DNA of 57,980 nucleotides, taken from NCBI GenBank assembly GCA_030595255.1, contig JAUVDP010000003.1, positions 1 through 57,980 on the forward strand, read 5' to 3'. Origin of the DNA: Mycoplasmatota bacterium (GTDB lineage Bacteria > Bacillota_I > Bacilli_A > Izemoplasmatales > Izemoplasmataceae). A program made the position numbers and the translations under genes. Positions 49,475 to 57,763 of this stretch are shown one piece after another; within the stretch, counting starts at the first letter, position 1, and each line of letters begins with the position of its first letter. The notes below the pieces were generated by a model. That model was not told the DNA's origin. It saw only the letters and a program-made list of their open reading frames with translations, and ran no database searches.

Positions 49475-50112
49475 TGCCTAGACGTGAAAAATCAGTCGGA
49501 GAAATCTTCTCTAATGGATTATTTAAACAAAATCCAGTATTCGTACAGTTCTTAGGTATGTGTCCTACACTCGCAGTTACAGGTAGCGTTGAAAACGCAC
49601 TTGGAATGGGAGCTGGGGTTACGTTTGTATTAGTACTATCAAATGTAGCAATTTCTTTAGTAAGAAAATATACACCTAGAGAAGTTAGAATACCAATCTT
49701 TATCGTAATAATAGCTTCACTAGTTACAGTATTAGAAATGATTATGAGAGCATTTGTACCTGATCTTGCAGCATCACTTGGAACATTCCTTAGTTTAATA
49801 GTTGTTAACTGTTTAATCTTAGGTAGAGCAGAAGCGTTTGCTTCTAAGAATGGTCCAATTAAAAGTGCATTTGATGGATTTGGAATGGCAATTGGATTTA
49901 CCGGTGGTATATTATTAATTGCATTATTCAGAGAAGTACTAGGTGCTGGAACATTGACAATATGGGGAGATTTACAATTTCAACTTATCCCTGAAATTTA
50001 TCAAATAGATATTTTAGTTAAATCAGCTGGAGCATTTTTAGTGTTTGGGATATTAGTATCTCAAATAAATAAATATAGAATGAATAAAGCTGATAGAAAC
50101 GAGGTGGTATAG
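49474..50112 (+). CDS. rnfE: RnfE membrane subunit
   Basis: 212 residues, six membrane helices of the RnfA/RnfE/NqrD/NqrE family. NPVFVQFLGMCPTLAVTGSVENALGM carries the conserved Cys of helix 1, and SLIVVNCLILGRAEAFASK the Cys of helix 4; with RnfA these ligate the intramembrane [2Fe-2S] cluster between the subunits. Start overlaps the rnfG stop; rnfA begins one base after its stop. Confidence 0.95.
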   Translation: MPRREKSVGEIFSNGLFKQNPVFVQFLGMCPTLAVTGSVENALGMGAGVTFVLVLSNVAISLVRKYTPREVRIPIFIVIIASLVTVLEMIMRAFVPDLAASLGTFLSLIVVNCLILGRAEAFASKNGPIKSAFDGFGMAIGFTGGILLIALFREVLGAGTLTIWGDLQFQLIPEIYQIDILVKSAGAFLVFGILVSQINKYRMNKADRNEVV

Positions 50113-50113
50113 T

Positions 50114-50713
50114 ATGGAATATATCGCTATAGCATTTGGAGCTATCTTCGTTAATAATGTTATCTTACAACAGTTTTATGGATTATGTCCTTTCCTTGGT
50201 GTTTCTACTAAGAAAAGTAGTGCCTTATCAATGGGAATGGCAGTTACATTCGTTATTACATTATCAACTATAATTGCATTTGCAATATATTATTATGTAC
50301 TTGTACCTTACGATATTGCATATTTATCAACAATTGTATTTATCTTAGTAATTGCTTCATTTGTACAATTAGTTGAAATGTTTATTAAAAAGTTTAGTGC
50401 TACACTATATAGTGCTCTTGGTGTTTATTTACCACTTATCACTACAAACTGTGCAGTACTAGGTGTCGCAATTGATATCACAGTAAATGGTGGAAAAATC
50501 TTTGATGGTAATACTGAACCTTCGATAATGATGGTTACAATATACGCTTTAGGTATTTCACTAGGTTATAGCTTAGTTATCTTCTTATTCTCAGCTATCC
50601 GTGAAGAAATGGATGCATATCCTATTAAACGTAACTGGCAAGGAATTCCTATTGCTTTAATTACTGCGTTTATTATGGCTATGATATTTATTGGATTCGG
50701 AGGTATCGTCTAA
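50114..50713 (+). CDS. rnfA: RnfA membrane subunit
   Basis: 199 residues, six membrane helices, inverted topology relative to RnfE. NNVILQQFYGLCPFLGVST and YLPLITTNCAVLGVAI hold the two cluster Cys that complete the intramembrane [2Fe-2S] site with RnfE. Length and pattern are fully normal. The stop codon overlaps the rnfB ATG by one base. Confidence 0.96.
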   Translation: MEYIAIAFGAIFVNNVILQQFYGLCPFLGVSTKKSSALSMGMAVTFVITLSTIIAFAIYYYVLVPYDIAYLSTIVFILVIASFVQLVEMFIKKFSATLYSALGVYLPLITTNCAVLGVAIDITVNGGKIFDGNTEPSIMMVTIYALGISLGYSLVIFLFSAIREEMDAYPIKRNWQGIPIALITAFIMAMIFIGFGGIV

Positions 50714-51027
50714 TGGAAGGTATCGTTGTTGTTATAATACTTGCTTTAGTAGTCTCAGTATTACTTGCGGCGTTATTATCATTTGCTTCTGTCGCATTAT
50801 ATGTTGATGAGGATCCTAGACTACAAGATATTGTTGATTTACTTCCTAATCAAAACTGCGGACTTTGTGGTAACCCTGGTTGTAAAGCAATGGCTCAGGC
50901 TATCTTAGATGAGGATGCTAAATTATCGCAATGTAAACCAGGTGACTTAGAGATGAGAGAACTTATTAAAGAGTACTTGGAAGAAAGTCCTGATGAATCA
51001 GGAGAGTTTGTAAAAGTTAAAATGTAA
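50713..51027 (+). CDS. rnfB: RnfB, minimal form without ferredoxin domains
   Basis: 104 residues against about 180-330 in other bacteria. An N-terminal membrane helix (about 4-28) is followed by the RnfB Fe-S motif: LLPNQNCGLCGNPGCKAMA and a final Cys in LSQCKPGD, one [4Fe-4S] cluster. The gene then stops; the ferredoxin-type domains with two or more [4Fe-4S] clusters that accept electrons from ferredoxin are missing and are not found downstream. The stop is followed by the operon terminator, so this is not a frameshift. The entry point for electrons must lie elsewhere, perhaps RnfC or the hydrogenase. Confidence 0.9.
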   Translation: MEGIVVVIILALVVSVLLAALLSFASVALYVDEDPRLQDIVDLLPNQNCGLCGNPGCKAMAQAILDEDAKLSQCKPGDLEMRELIKEYLEESPDESGEFVKVKM

Positions 51028-51034
51028 TTAAACT

Positions 51035-51063
51035 AAAAGGCCAATTAAATTGGCCTTTTTTTT
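51035..51063 (+). terminator. terminator of the hydrogenase-Rnf operon
   Basis: A strong stem AAAAGGCCAA/TTGGCCTTTT followed by eight T residues, eight bases after rnfB. Confidence 0.9.
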
Positions 51064-51164
51064 GTAACTTAATTACTAATTTATGTAAGATATTTTTTGT
51101 TTAATATATGATTTATTAATATGTTATAATAAGGTTAGATTTTAAAAATGTGGGGGATAAAACT

Positions 51165-52094
51165 ATGAAGAAAATTGAATCTATTTTTAAATATGTTTTA
51201 CTATTTATAATAGCTATATCTGTTTCTTCTTTTTCAATACAAGAAGTTAGTGCTGATATGGGACCAAAGCCATTACTTAATTTATATGTAAAAGGATTAG
51301 ATGTTGATTACTATTATTTAGACTTATTAATTGATAGAAGTAATGATACAGCATACATAACATATCATTTAGGTATTTCTAATTATCTAACTGATGAACA
51401 ATTATTAGAAGTAGAAGCATTATTCAATTATCAAGATCCTGATGATTATTATTTAGGTTTACTTGAAGGAACAAGGACTCCAATGTGGGGAAGTGTAATT
51501 GGAGAATTACAGGTTGATGGGTCTTATTTTCACCGATTTAGTTATGTAGGTGTACCTGAAGATTTTAAGATTATTATTTTAACTAGTGATGGGGATATCT
51601 TAGTTTCAGAATTAATTCATAGAGATTTATTTCAGTCTCAAATGGTTTACGACTTAAGTGATTTCTCAGTATTAGAACAAGAAATAGAAAGAGTTTCTAA
51701 TGAATATTTTGATTATTCTTTAGTGTCTGTCACTGTAGTAGAAGAAATACCATTTAGAGATACATTATCATGTTTCTTCTTGAGAATGATTATTACAGTT
51801 ATTGCGGAACTTGGTATTGCGTATTTCTTATTTAAATTTAAAGCAAAGAAATCTTTAATTATTATCGTGATTATAAATATTATTACTCAGTTATTCCTTA
51901 ATTCAATTATGTTTTCTCATTGGAATGAATTGGAAGTATTCTTATTGTTTATAATACTTGAAATGTTTGTTTTCTTAATCGAGTATATTAGTTACTATTT
52001 ATTGTTTGATGAAGGATCAAAGATATCTATCTTAAAATATGTTATAGTAGCTAACTTAGTTACATTGAGTTTAGGATTGATAGTTGTTATATAG
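51165..52094 (+). CDS. secreted/membrane protein with four C-terminal helices
   Basis: 309 residues from the ATG at 51165 (GTGGGGGAT upstream). A signal-type helix ends ...SFSIQEVSADMGPKP; a start like ADMGPKP after the cleavage site recurs in a conserved Bacillota family of unknown function. An outer domain (about 35-205) with many Tyr/Asp residues follows. Four membrane helices form the last 100 residues (AELGIAYFLFKF, IIIVIINIITQLF and others). TATAAT lies at 51125-51130. Monocistronic; no functional clue beyond its place after the Rnf operon. Confidence 0.75.
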   Translation: MKKIESIFKYVLLFIIAISVSSFSIQEVSADMGPKPLLNLYVKGLDVDYYYLDLLIDRSNDTAYITYHLGISNYLTDEQLLEVEALFNYQDPDDYYLGLLEGTRTPMWGSVIGELQVDGSYFHRFSYVGVPEDFKIIILTSDGDILVSELIHRDLFQSQMVYDLSDFSVLEQEIERVSNEYFDYSLVSVTVVEEIPFRDTLSCFFLRMIITVIAELGIAYFLFKFKAKKSLIIIVIINIITQLFLNSIMFSHWNELEVFLLFIILEMFVFLIEYISYYLLFDEGSKISILKYVIVANLVTLSLGLIVVI

Positions 52095-52155
52095 ATATAA
52101 AAAAAGGAATAAAAATTAGACTGAACACTATTTAGTTGACACTTAATAAAAAAGG

Positions 52156-52196
52156 AAATACCTTGTACTATATTAATAGTATAGAGGTATTTTTTA
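52156..52196 (+). terminator. long hairpin terminator
   Basis: Outer stem AAATACCT/AGGTATTT and inner stem TACTAT/ATAGTA with an ATTA loop, followed by TTTTATTTA. Confidence 0.7.
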
Positions 52197-52312
52197 TTTA
52201 AAAATCTATTTTTGGTTGTTATAATTAATTAAAGAAACATAGAATTAATTATGATATAATATAAGTAGTGGATATATAAATAATTACTAATTATAAACTG
52301 GAGGAAGAAATT

Positions 52313-55294
52313 ATGACTTATTTAAAAGTAGTATTTTCATTTTTATTAATTTTATTCTTAGTATCATGCGTTGAAGAAGAAATACCAATAGAAATAGAAT
52401 ACTCTTTACATAGTAACAGTTTAGTACTGGAAGTGAATAGTGATATTACTAATAATGGATTTGATGATATTTATGTTACTACAAGTACTGATGAAACAAT
52501 ATTATGTACTATTGATGATAGTTCTGTATTATATGATACTCTTGGTGATTATAGTGCAACATGCACATATGAGAGTAATACTGGCACAGATTCAAAAACA
52601 TTCACAGTTGAAATAGTGGATACTACATCACCAGTTATAACAAGTAGTGTAATTGAGATTGTTAGTACTGTGATACCTTCAATTAGTGATCTAAATGAAG
52701 TAGTTACTATCACAGATAATTATGATAGTGAACTTACTTTTACGGTTGATTCAAGCCTGGTAGATATAACAATTCCAGGTAGTTATACACTTACACTCTT
52801 TACTGAAGATAGTTCAGGAAATGTAGGAGAAAAAGATATTACACTTACAATATATAATTTAGATATACCAACTTATACATTATCAATTGAATCTATTACT
52901 GAGACTTCAATTGTAATAAGTTATGATGTAACTGATAATGTTGAGATAAATGATACAACGTTTATTAAAATGGAAATGAAATTATATAATGATGATGTTT
53001 TAGTTGAAACAAAAGAATCAACTGATTTAGATGATTATATTCAATTTATAGATGTATATAGTGATCATGAATATGAAGTAGAAGTTATAATTCATTATGA
53101 TTTAAATAAAGGTGATGGTGAAGAAGTAGTGAGTACTACTCAAGTAGTTCATACATTATCTTATGATTTACCAACTTTGACAATTGGAGTTACCTATACA
53201 ACAGGTAATAGTTTAACAATGTATTATACTTATACAGATCCTGATTTAGTAATTGAAGATATGATACTTAATTTATATGATGAAAGTGATATTCTTTATA
53301 CATCTGTTTTATTTGATAATACAAGTAATAATGTAGTTATTGAATCTTTAGATTATGATAGTGAATTTAGAGTAGAAGTTATAGTAGAATATGATTTACT
53401 TGACTCAAATGGAACTACTAATCTTAATGTTCCAGGAAACACTGTGAACACTGTAGTTCTTTCTATTAATGATATTATAGTTCCTACCAATATTATTAAT
53501 GAGGTACAAGATTATACATTCGAATTAGATTTAGGATATCCGTTAGGATACACAATTGAAAATGTATATATAGATGATGTTCTTGTAGGATACACATATG
53601 AAAATAATAAACATTTAGTAACAATTCCAAGTAGTTCAATATTAGAAGGAGAAGCTACTTATGAAATAACTAAGATTGTAGTTAATAATGGTAGTGTTGC
53701 AGTTGATGTAATTCCTGAAGATAATAATGAATTAATAGTTACACTTCAAATACCTATTTCAATTTCAGAAATAATTATTAACAATGGTCGTAGCTATCTT
53801 TCTCCATTAAGTAGTTATCAAATAAAGTTATCTTTAGAAAATTATTCAACTTATGATATTCAAGCTGTAACTGTCAATGGAATAGAAGTAACAAGTGAAG
53901 ATTTTTATATTAGTGATGATGTACTTATAATAAGTGAACAAGCTATTAATACTTACGGAGGATTTAGATTATCAATTGATAATCTAACATATTTAAATGG
54001 AAGTGAATTAATTACTTTAGATATAGATTATATTGATTATTTATATGCAGGAAATATATATGATATTAACTATATAAATAATAGAGCTGACTTCTTATCA
54101 ATGGGACCAAGTGGGATATATATTCTTCAAAGTGATATTGATTTAACTGATATTTATTATTTACAGTATTTAAGTGATTTTAAGGGTTGTTTAGATGGGA
54201 ATGGATATTCAATTACAGGAATGAATTTAACTGTAGACTCTCCTGATAATATATATTTAGGATTGTTTAGTACATTGTGGTCAGGTAGTTTAATTAAAAA
54301 CTTAACATTATCTAATATGAATATTACTAGTACAACCGCTAATACAAGTTCTAGTCCTTTACATGTAGGAATACTCGCAGGTTATTCATTTGGTGATGTA
54401 TATAATGTGACAATAGAATCTAGTTCAATAACAATTAATGATTTAAGTGTAAGAGATATTAAAGTAGGAGGTATCTTTGGTGTCTCAAATAATGGTATGT
54501 TTGAATTGATTGATGTAGATTTATTAACTAATATTCAATCAATTTATAAAGTATATGCTGGTGGTATTTTAGGATATTCTAACAACGCAAGTATTATAAG
54601 GAGTTATACAAAAGGAGACATAATTGTTGGAACATCTTCGGATGCATTCTTAGGAGGAATTAGTGGATATGTTTCAGGTTCAGATACGATATATAATGAA
54701 GTTGCAAGCATATTAGATATTGAAGTTATTGCTGATACGACAACTAAAGCTTATATAGGAGGAATCAATGGTATACAAGCAGCTGGATCAACATCAAATA
54801 TGTATTATATTGGTACACTTAAAATAGTAGGCACACTAAGTGAATTATATATTGGAGGAATTAATGGGTGGACAATGTCTTCAGTTTTAGAAAATGGATA
54901 TGTTGTTGCTACGTTTGATTTAGGATTAAACCCTTCATTAGTGTATGCCGGAAATATTACAAGTAGATTAGAATCTAGCTCATTAAGTAATACAGTTACA
55001 GAAAGTATATATTTAGGAACACTTAATGATAATAGTAATTCTATAATTATTTCAGATATTGGATATATAAGTACACTAAGTACTACTTCAAATATTCATC
55101 TATATGAATTAGATATTACTCAAGTAGTAGGTAGTGACTATACATTAGTTGAAAACATTAGTGTAGAAGTTGATATAAATACATTTGATAAATTTACATT
55201 TTATGAAGATACTTTATTATTTGACAATGTCATATGGGATTTAGAATATACTGAATCATCAACTATATTAAAGTTGTTAAATGTTAATGATTAA
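52313..55294 (+). CDS. large surface lipoprotein with Ig-like and GLUG-repeat regions
   Basis: 993 residues. Lipoprotein signal LILFLVSC (Cys about 19). Residues 30-180 form two Ig-like bacterial domains (DTTSPVITSSVIEIV, VDITIPGSYTLTLFTEDSSG). Fibronectin-like segments run to about 550. From about 590 a beta-helical region with GLUG-type repeats appears: VGILAGYSFGDVYNVTI, VGGIFGVSNNGM, AGGILGYSNNASII, LGGISGYVSGSDTI, IGGINGIQAAGST and IGGINGWTMSS. Such proteins are adhesins or polysaccharide-binding surface proteins. It is strongly acidic, Thr/Ser/Asp-rich and has no catalytic motif. GGAGGAAG ribosome site. Confidence 0.85.
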   Translation: MTYLKVVFSFLLILFLVSCVEEEIPIEIEYSLHSNSLVLEVNSDITNNGFDDIYVTTSTDETILCTIDDSSVLYDTLGDYSATCTYESNTGTDSKTFTVEIVDTTSPVITSSVIEIVSTVIPSISDLNEVVTITDNYDSELTFTVDSSLVDITIPGSYTLTLFTEDSSGNVGEKDITLTIYNLDIPTYTLSIESITETSIVISYDVTDNVEINDTTFIKMEMKLYNDDVLVETKESTDLDDYIQFIDVYSDHEYEVEVIIHYDLNKGDGEEVVSTTQVVHTLSYDLPTLTIGVTYTTGNSLTMYYTYTDPDLVIEDMILNLYDESDILYTSVLFDNTSNNVVIESLDYDSEFRVEVIVEYDLLDSNGTTNLNVPGNTVNTVVLSINDIIVPTNIINEVQDYTFELDLGYPLGYTIENVYIDDVLVGYTYENNKHLVTIPSSSILEGEATYEITKIVVNNGSVAVDVIPEDNNELIVTLQIPISISEIIINNGRSYLSPLSSYQIKLSLENYSTYDIQAVTVNGIEVTSEDFYISDDVLIISEQAINTYGGFRLSIDNLTYLNGSELITLDIDYIDYLYAGNIYDINYINNRADFLSMGPSGIYILQSDIDLTDIYYLQYLSDFKGCLDGNGYSITGMNLTVDSPDNIYLGLFSTLWSGSLIKNLTLSNMNITSTTANTSSSPLHVGILAGYSFGDVYNVTIESSSITINDLSVRDIKVGGIFGVSNNGMFELIDVDLLTNIQSIYKVYAGGILGYSNNASIIRSYTKGDIIVGTSSDAFLGGISGYVSGSDTIYNEVASILDIEVIADTTTKAYIGGINGIQAAGSTSNMYYIGTLKIVGTLSELYIGGINGWTMSSVLENGYVVATFDLGLNPSLVYAGNITSRLESSSLSNTVTESIYLGTLNDNSNSIIISDIGYISTLSTTSNIHLYELDITQVVGSDYTLVENISVEVDINTFDKFTFYEDTLLFDNVIWDLEYTESSTILKLLNVND

Positions 55295-55308
55295 TAAAAT
55301 TGCATAAA

Positions 55309-55336
55309 AAAAGGAAGTTCAATTGAACTTCCTTTT
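55309..55336. terminator. bidirectional terminator
   Basis: A 14-bp perfect palindrome (half AAAAGGAAGTTCAA) between the convergent surface lipoprotein and rhodanese genes, with A/T runs on both sides. Confidence 0.75.
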
Positions 55337-55349
55337 ATGTTAGTAATTA

Positions 55350-56189
55350 TTAATCAGCTAGTCCGATTGCTTCTAGCCATGCAACTTTGAAACCATTAAC
55401 AGTAATTGTAACACCAGCTAAATCATCAACATCATCAAATTTATCATCAACGATAGTCCATGCAGTGTCCCAACCTTGGTTAGCAACGATAGCAGCAGCT
55501 AATTCATCAGCTTCTTCAGCCCATGTAAATCCACTAGTTAATACATATGCGTCACCAACAGCTTGTTTAGTTGAAGTCTCATATACTGCATCAAATACTA
55601 CAGATTGAATTCCACCAGCATCATTAATTATAACAGTTACCATGTAATCAGTAGCTTCATCATATCCAAAGTATGAACCTGGAGTGTAATCTCCTTTAGC
55701 GTCCATATTGATGTAGAATGATTCTCCACCAAGGACAACAGCTTCTCCGTCAGCTTCTAAGTATGCTGCGTATCCACCAATGTTAATTACATTTTCATAT
55801 CCTAATGATAATAATGCATCCATAACATATTGAGCTCTAGTTCCAGATCCACACATTAATAAAATAGTTTTGTCTTCGTTGAACATTTCTCTCATACTTC
55901 CAACAGCACCTATTTCACCAGTGTCGAAAACCCAACCACCGTTTGCATCACTTAAGATACCTTGATATTTTAGATAGTCAAAGTAAGGAATTGCTTCAAA
56001 TCCTTCAATATATCCAGCTTTCATTCTTTCATCAAAGTTTCTTAAATCGATGTATTGAACGTCACTTCTTCCTAAAAATCCGTCTAATTCTGCCATAGTC
56101 ATTGTTTCTGGTAAATCTTCTTCACCGTTACAGGCAGTTAACGTAAATGATAAAGTTAATACAGCTAGTAAAACTAATAATTTTTTCAT
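55350..56189 (-). CDS. rhodanese/FMN-binding fusion lipoprotein
   Basis: 279 residues. Lipobox LTAC (Cys 20). The rhodanese domain (about 30-150) has YIDLRNFDERMKAGYIEG and the active loop LLMCGSGTRAQYVMDAL with the catalytic Cys and Arg. The FMN_bind-like domain (about 160-279) contains TKQAVGDAYVLT, a Trp-rich ANQGWDTAW and the box DDLAGVTITVNGFK, where the Thr of VTIT matches the ApbE-flavinylated position. A surface sulfurtransferase with a covalent flavin would link sulfur or persulfide chemistry to the extracytoplasmic electron chain. Codon use is richer in G and C than its neighbours, suggesting high expression. A consensus promoter lies at 56228-56256. Confidence 0.82.
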   Translation of the reverse strand: MKKLLVLLAVLTLSFTLTACNGEEDLPETMTMAELDGFLGRSDVQYIDLRNFDERMKAGYIEGFEAIPYFDYLKYQGILSDANGGWVFDTGEIGAVGSMREMFNEDKTILLMCGSGTRAQYVMDALLSLGYENVINIGGYAAYLEADGEAVVLGGESFYINMDAKGDYTPGSYFGYDEATDYMVTVIINDAGGIQSVVFDAVYETSTKQAVGDAYVLTSGFTWAEEADELAAAIVANQGWDTAWTIVDDKFDDVDDLAGVTITVNGFKVAWLEAIGLAD

Positions 56190-56227
56190 CTTTCTTCCTC
56201 CTAATTTTCTTTTTTATCTACTGACTA

Positions 56228-56256
56228 ATTATAAAACTTAAATATATAAATGTCAA
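56228..56256 (-). promoter_or_regulatory. consensus promoter of rhodanese/FMN lipoprotein gene
   Basis: On the minus strand, TTGACA (56251-56256), exactly 17 bp, TATAAT (56228-56233): a full sigma-A consensus. With AGGAGGAAG before the ATG this predicts strong expression. Confidence 0.85.
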
Positions 56257-56456
56257 CCTTTATAATAAAAGAAAATCCCTTTACTGTGCTATTAAAGTCG
56301 GTTCGTATACTAACAATAGTTATAAAAACATAGTTCGCTCATAAACTAGTTATCGCTTTATTTATAATTTAAGAATTATTGTGCCTTACCTAAGGTATGC
56401 GCGGACAGACATATGTTTTAAATAGCTATTATCTTTTCTAAAGCATTGTTTTTATG
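56257..56456. other. intergenic region without recognisable gene
   Basis: The divergent gap between the rhodanese/FMN gene and the NusG-II gene. No ORF, long repeat or terminator is seen. CCTTACCTAAGGTATGCGCG near 56383-56402 is a short GC-richer patch with a small palindrome (CCTTA-CC-TAAGG); TATAAT at about 56457 serves the next gene. Confidence 0.4.
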
Positions 56457-56491
56457 GTATAATTTATTCATAAAATAAAACAGGTGATTAT

Positions 56492-56923
56492 ATGAGAAAA
56501 ACAGACGTAATATTGATGATTAGCATAGTAATTATCTCTTTAATAGGGTATGGAGTTTTAAGATTATTTTTAGTTCAGTCAACTACTAAAGATGGAAAAG
56601 CGATTGTCTATTATCATGATAATCCTATTTTAGAAATATATTTAGAAGATGGTTCTTATGAAATAATAGATGAAGATAACGTCATTTCTATCAATGAAGC
56701 AGAATATTTATACACAGTTTCTGGAAGTGATGGGAATGTAGTAGTAATAGAATATAATGATTACCGGGTTAGAGTAATTGATGAAGTATCTCCTCAACAT
56801 ATTTGTCAGATTCAAAGTTGGAGTTCTTCACCACTTAAACCTATAACCTGTTTACCAAATAATTTAGTTATAATAATTGAAGACGATTTAGGTAACGATG
56901 AACCTGATGATATTTCTAGTTAA
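56492..56923 (+). CDS. NusG-domain-II membrane protein (flavin electron-transfer associated)
   Basis: 143 residues. One N-terminal membrane helix (about 6-28) is followed by an outer beta domain. AIVYYHDNPILEIYLEDG and the closing VSPQHICQIQSWSS then ITCLPNNLVIIIED are the signature of stand-alone NusG-domain-II proteins, with their two conserved Cys (HIC and TCLPN). These occur in Bacillota clusters with Gx-family, ApbE, FMN-binding and Rnf genes, so a role in extracytoplasmic flavin or quinone redox chemistry is inferred. The Cys pair may form a disulfide. Followed 12 bp later by a small membrane gene. Confidence 0.8.
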   Translation: MRKTDVILMISIVIISLIGYGVLRLFLVQSTTKDGKAIVYYHDNPILEIYLEDGSYEIIDEDNVISINEAEYLYTVSGSDGNVVVIEYNDYRVRVIDEVSPQHICQIQSWSSSPLKPITCLPNNLVIIIEDDLGNDEPDDISS

Positions 56924-56935
56924 GGAGAGATATAA

Positions 56936-57157
56936 ATGGATGCTAGTTTATTAAATATAATAGAGTTCTTTTTATTCTTTGTAGTTTTTGGATTTGTGTT
57001 TCAAGCATTTAATGCTTTTGACTTATCTAAATTCTTTAGAAAAGGACATGTTTGGCAAATACAATTAATATATATATTCTCAACAATCATCTTTACTTAT
57101 TTAATTGTGAAGGCATTTATGAATTTAATTTATTTATCAACTGAGATATTTTCATAA
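56936..57157 (+). CDS. small two-helix membrane protein, 73 aa
   Basis: I do not recognise it. Two hydrophobic helices (about 7-25 and 42-62) are joined by a basic loop (DLSKFFRKGHVW). AGGAGAG ribosome site, 12 bp behind the NusG-II gene and ahead of a terminator, so both are likely one transcript and perhaps one complex. Confidence 0.65.
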   Translation: MDASLLNIIEFFLFFVVFGFVFQAFNAFDLSKFFRKGHVWQIQLIYIFSTIIFTYLIVKAFMNLIYLSTEIFS

Positions 57158-57167
57158 AAATAGAGAA

Positions 57168-57207
57168 AAAAAGCAACTAAACCATTATGAGGGTTCAGTT
57201 GCTTTTT
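57168..57207. terminator. bidirectional terminator
   Basis: A 16-bp stem AAAAAGCAACTAAACC with one wobble pair, between convergent genes; it reaches the stop codon of the minus-strand gene at 57206. Confidence 0.75.
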
Positions 57208-57709
57208 ATTTATGTAGTGTGTAATTAGTAACAAGTAATTCATTTAAGGTATTATAGATATCCTTTATATCTTTATCAAAGACGTTATACAATCTAGGTG
57301 CGAATATAAATTCAGTAGTTTTCATATTGATTTTTACCTTCTCTTGGGTAAAGCCTTCAAATCCAATATTGTCAATATCTTCTAATTTAATTTCCTTAAC
57401 TTTATTTGTTAATGTATTTGGTATAAATAATATACCATCTTTTAATATTAAGTATCTATCTCTATTTTTTACTTTGTAATCAGAATAAGCAAAAAATATT
57501 AAGAAGCTTATCATTAAAACAATAACTGCAATATGAAAATAAAACATTCCTAAATAATCATCCGCTACATCAGGATGATCTAATAGGTACTTATTGTATA
57601 GCTGATATGAATTTGTCATTCTTATAAAACTATAGAAAATCCATAATGATGAAAAACCATATCTATATCCTGAACTTTCTAGTTTTATTAATTTTGTATT
57701 TATCTCCAT
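57206..57709 (-). CDS. membrane protein with C-terminal PH-like domain
   Basis: 167 residues. Two hydrophobic segments (about 18-35 and 52-74) are followed by a cytoplasmic region with the strand pattern RYLILKDGILFIPN, KVKEIKLEDIDNIGFEG and KVKINMKTTEFIFAPR, typical of the bacterial PH-like/YdbT-type domain that follows a membrane hairpin. The family has no agreed function. It ends at the shared terminator; no operon partner is visible. Confidence 0.65.
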   Translation of the reverse strand: MEINTKLIKLESSGYRYGFSSLWIFYSFIRMTNSYQLYNKYLLDHPDVADDYLGMFYFHIAVIVLMISFLIFFAYSDYKVKNRDRYLILKDGILFIPNTLTNKVKEIKLEDIDNIGFEGFTQEKVKINMKTTEFIFAPRLYNVFDKDIKDIYNTLNELLVTNYTLHK

Positions 57710-57763
57710 GAAATCATCTCCAACTCATTTATTTTACCACAAAAAGAATTATGAGCATCTTTT

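Noticed and set aside
52100-52155. Insertion-sequence end (TGAACACTATTTAGTTGACA wording)
   Set aside because: It resembles some IS3 termini, but there is no matching partner repeat, target duplication or transposase nearby.
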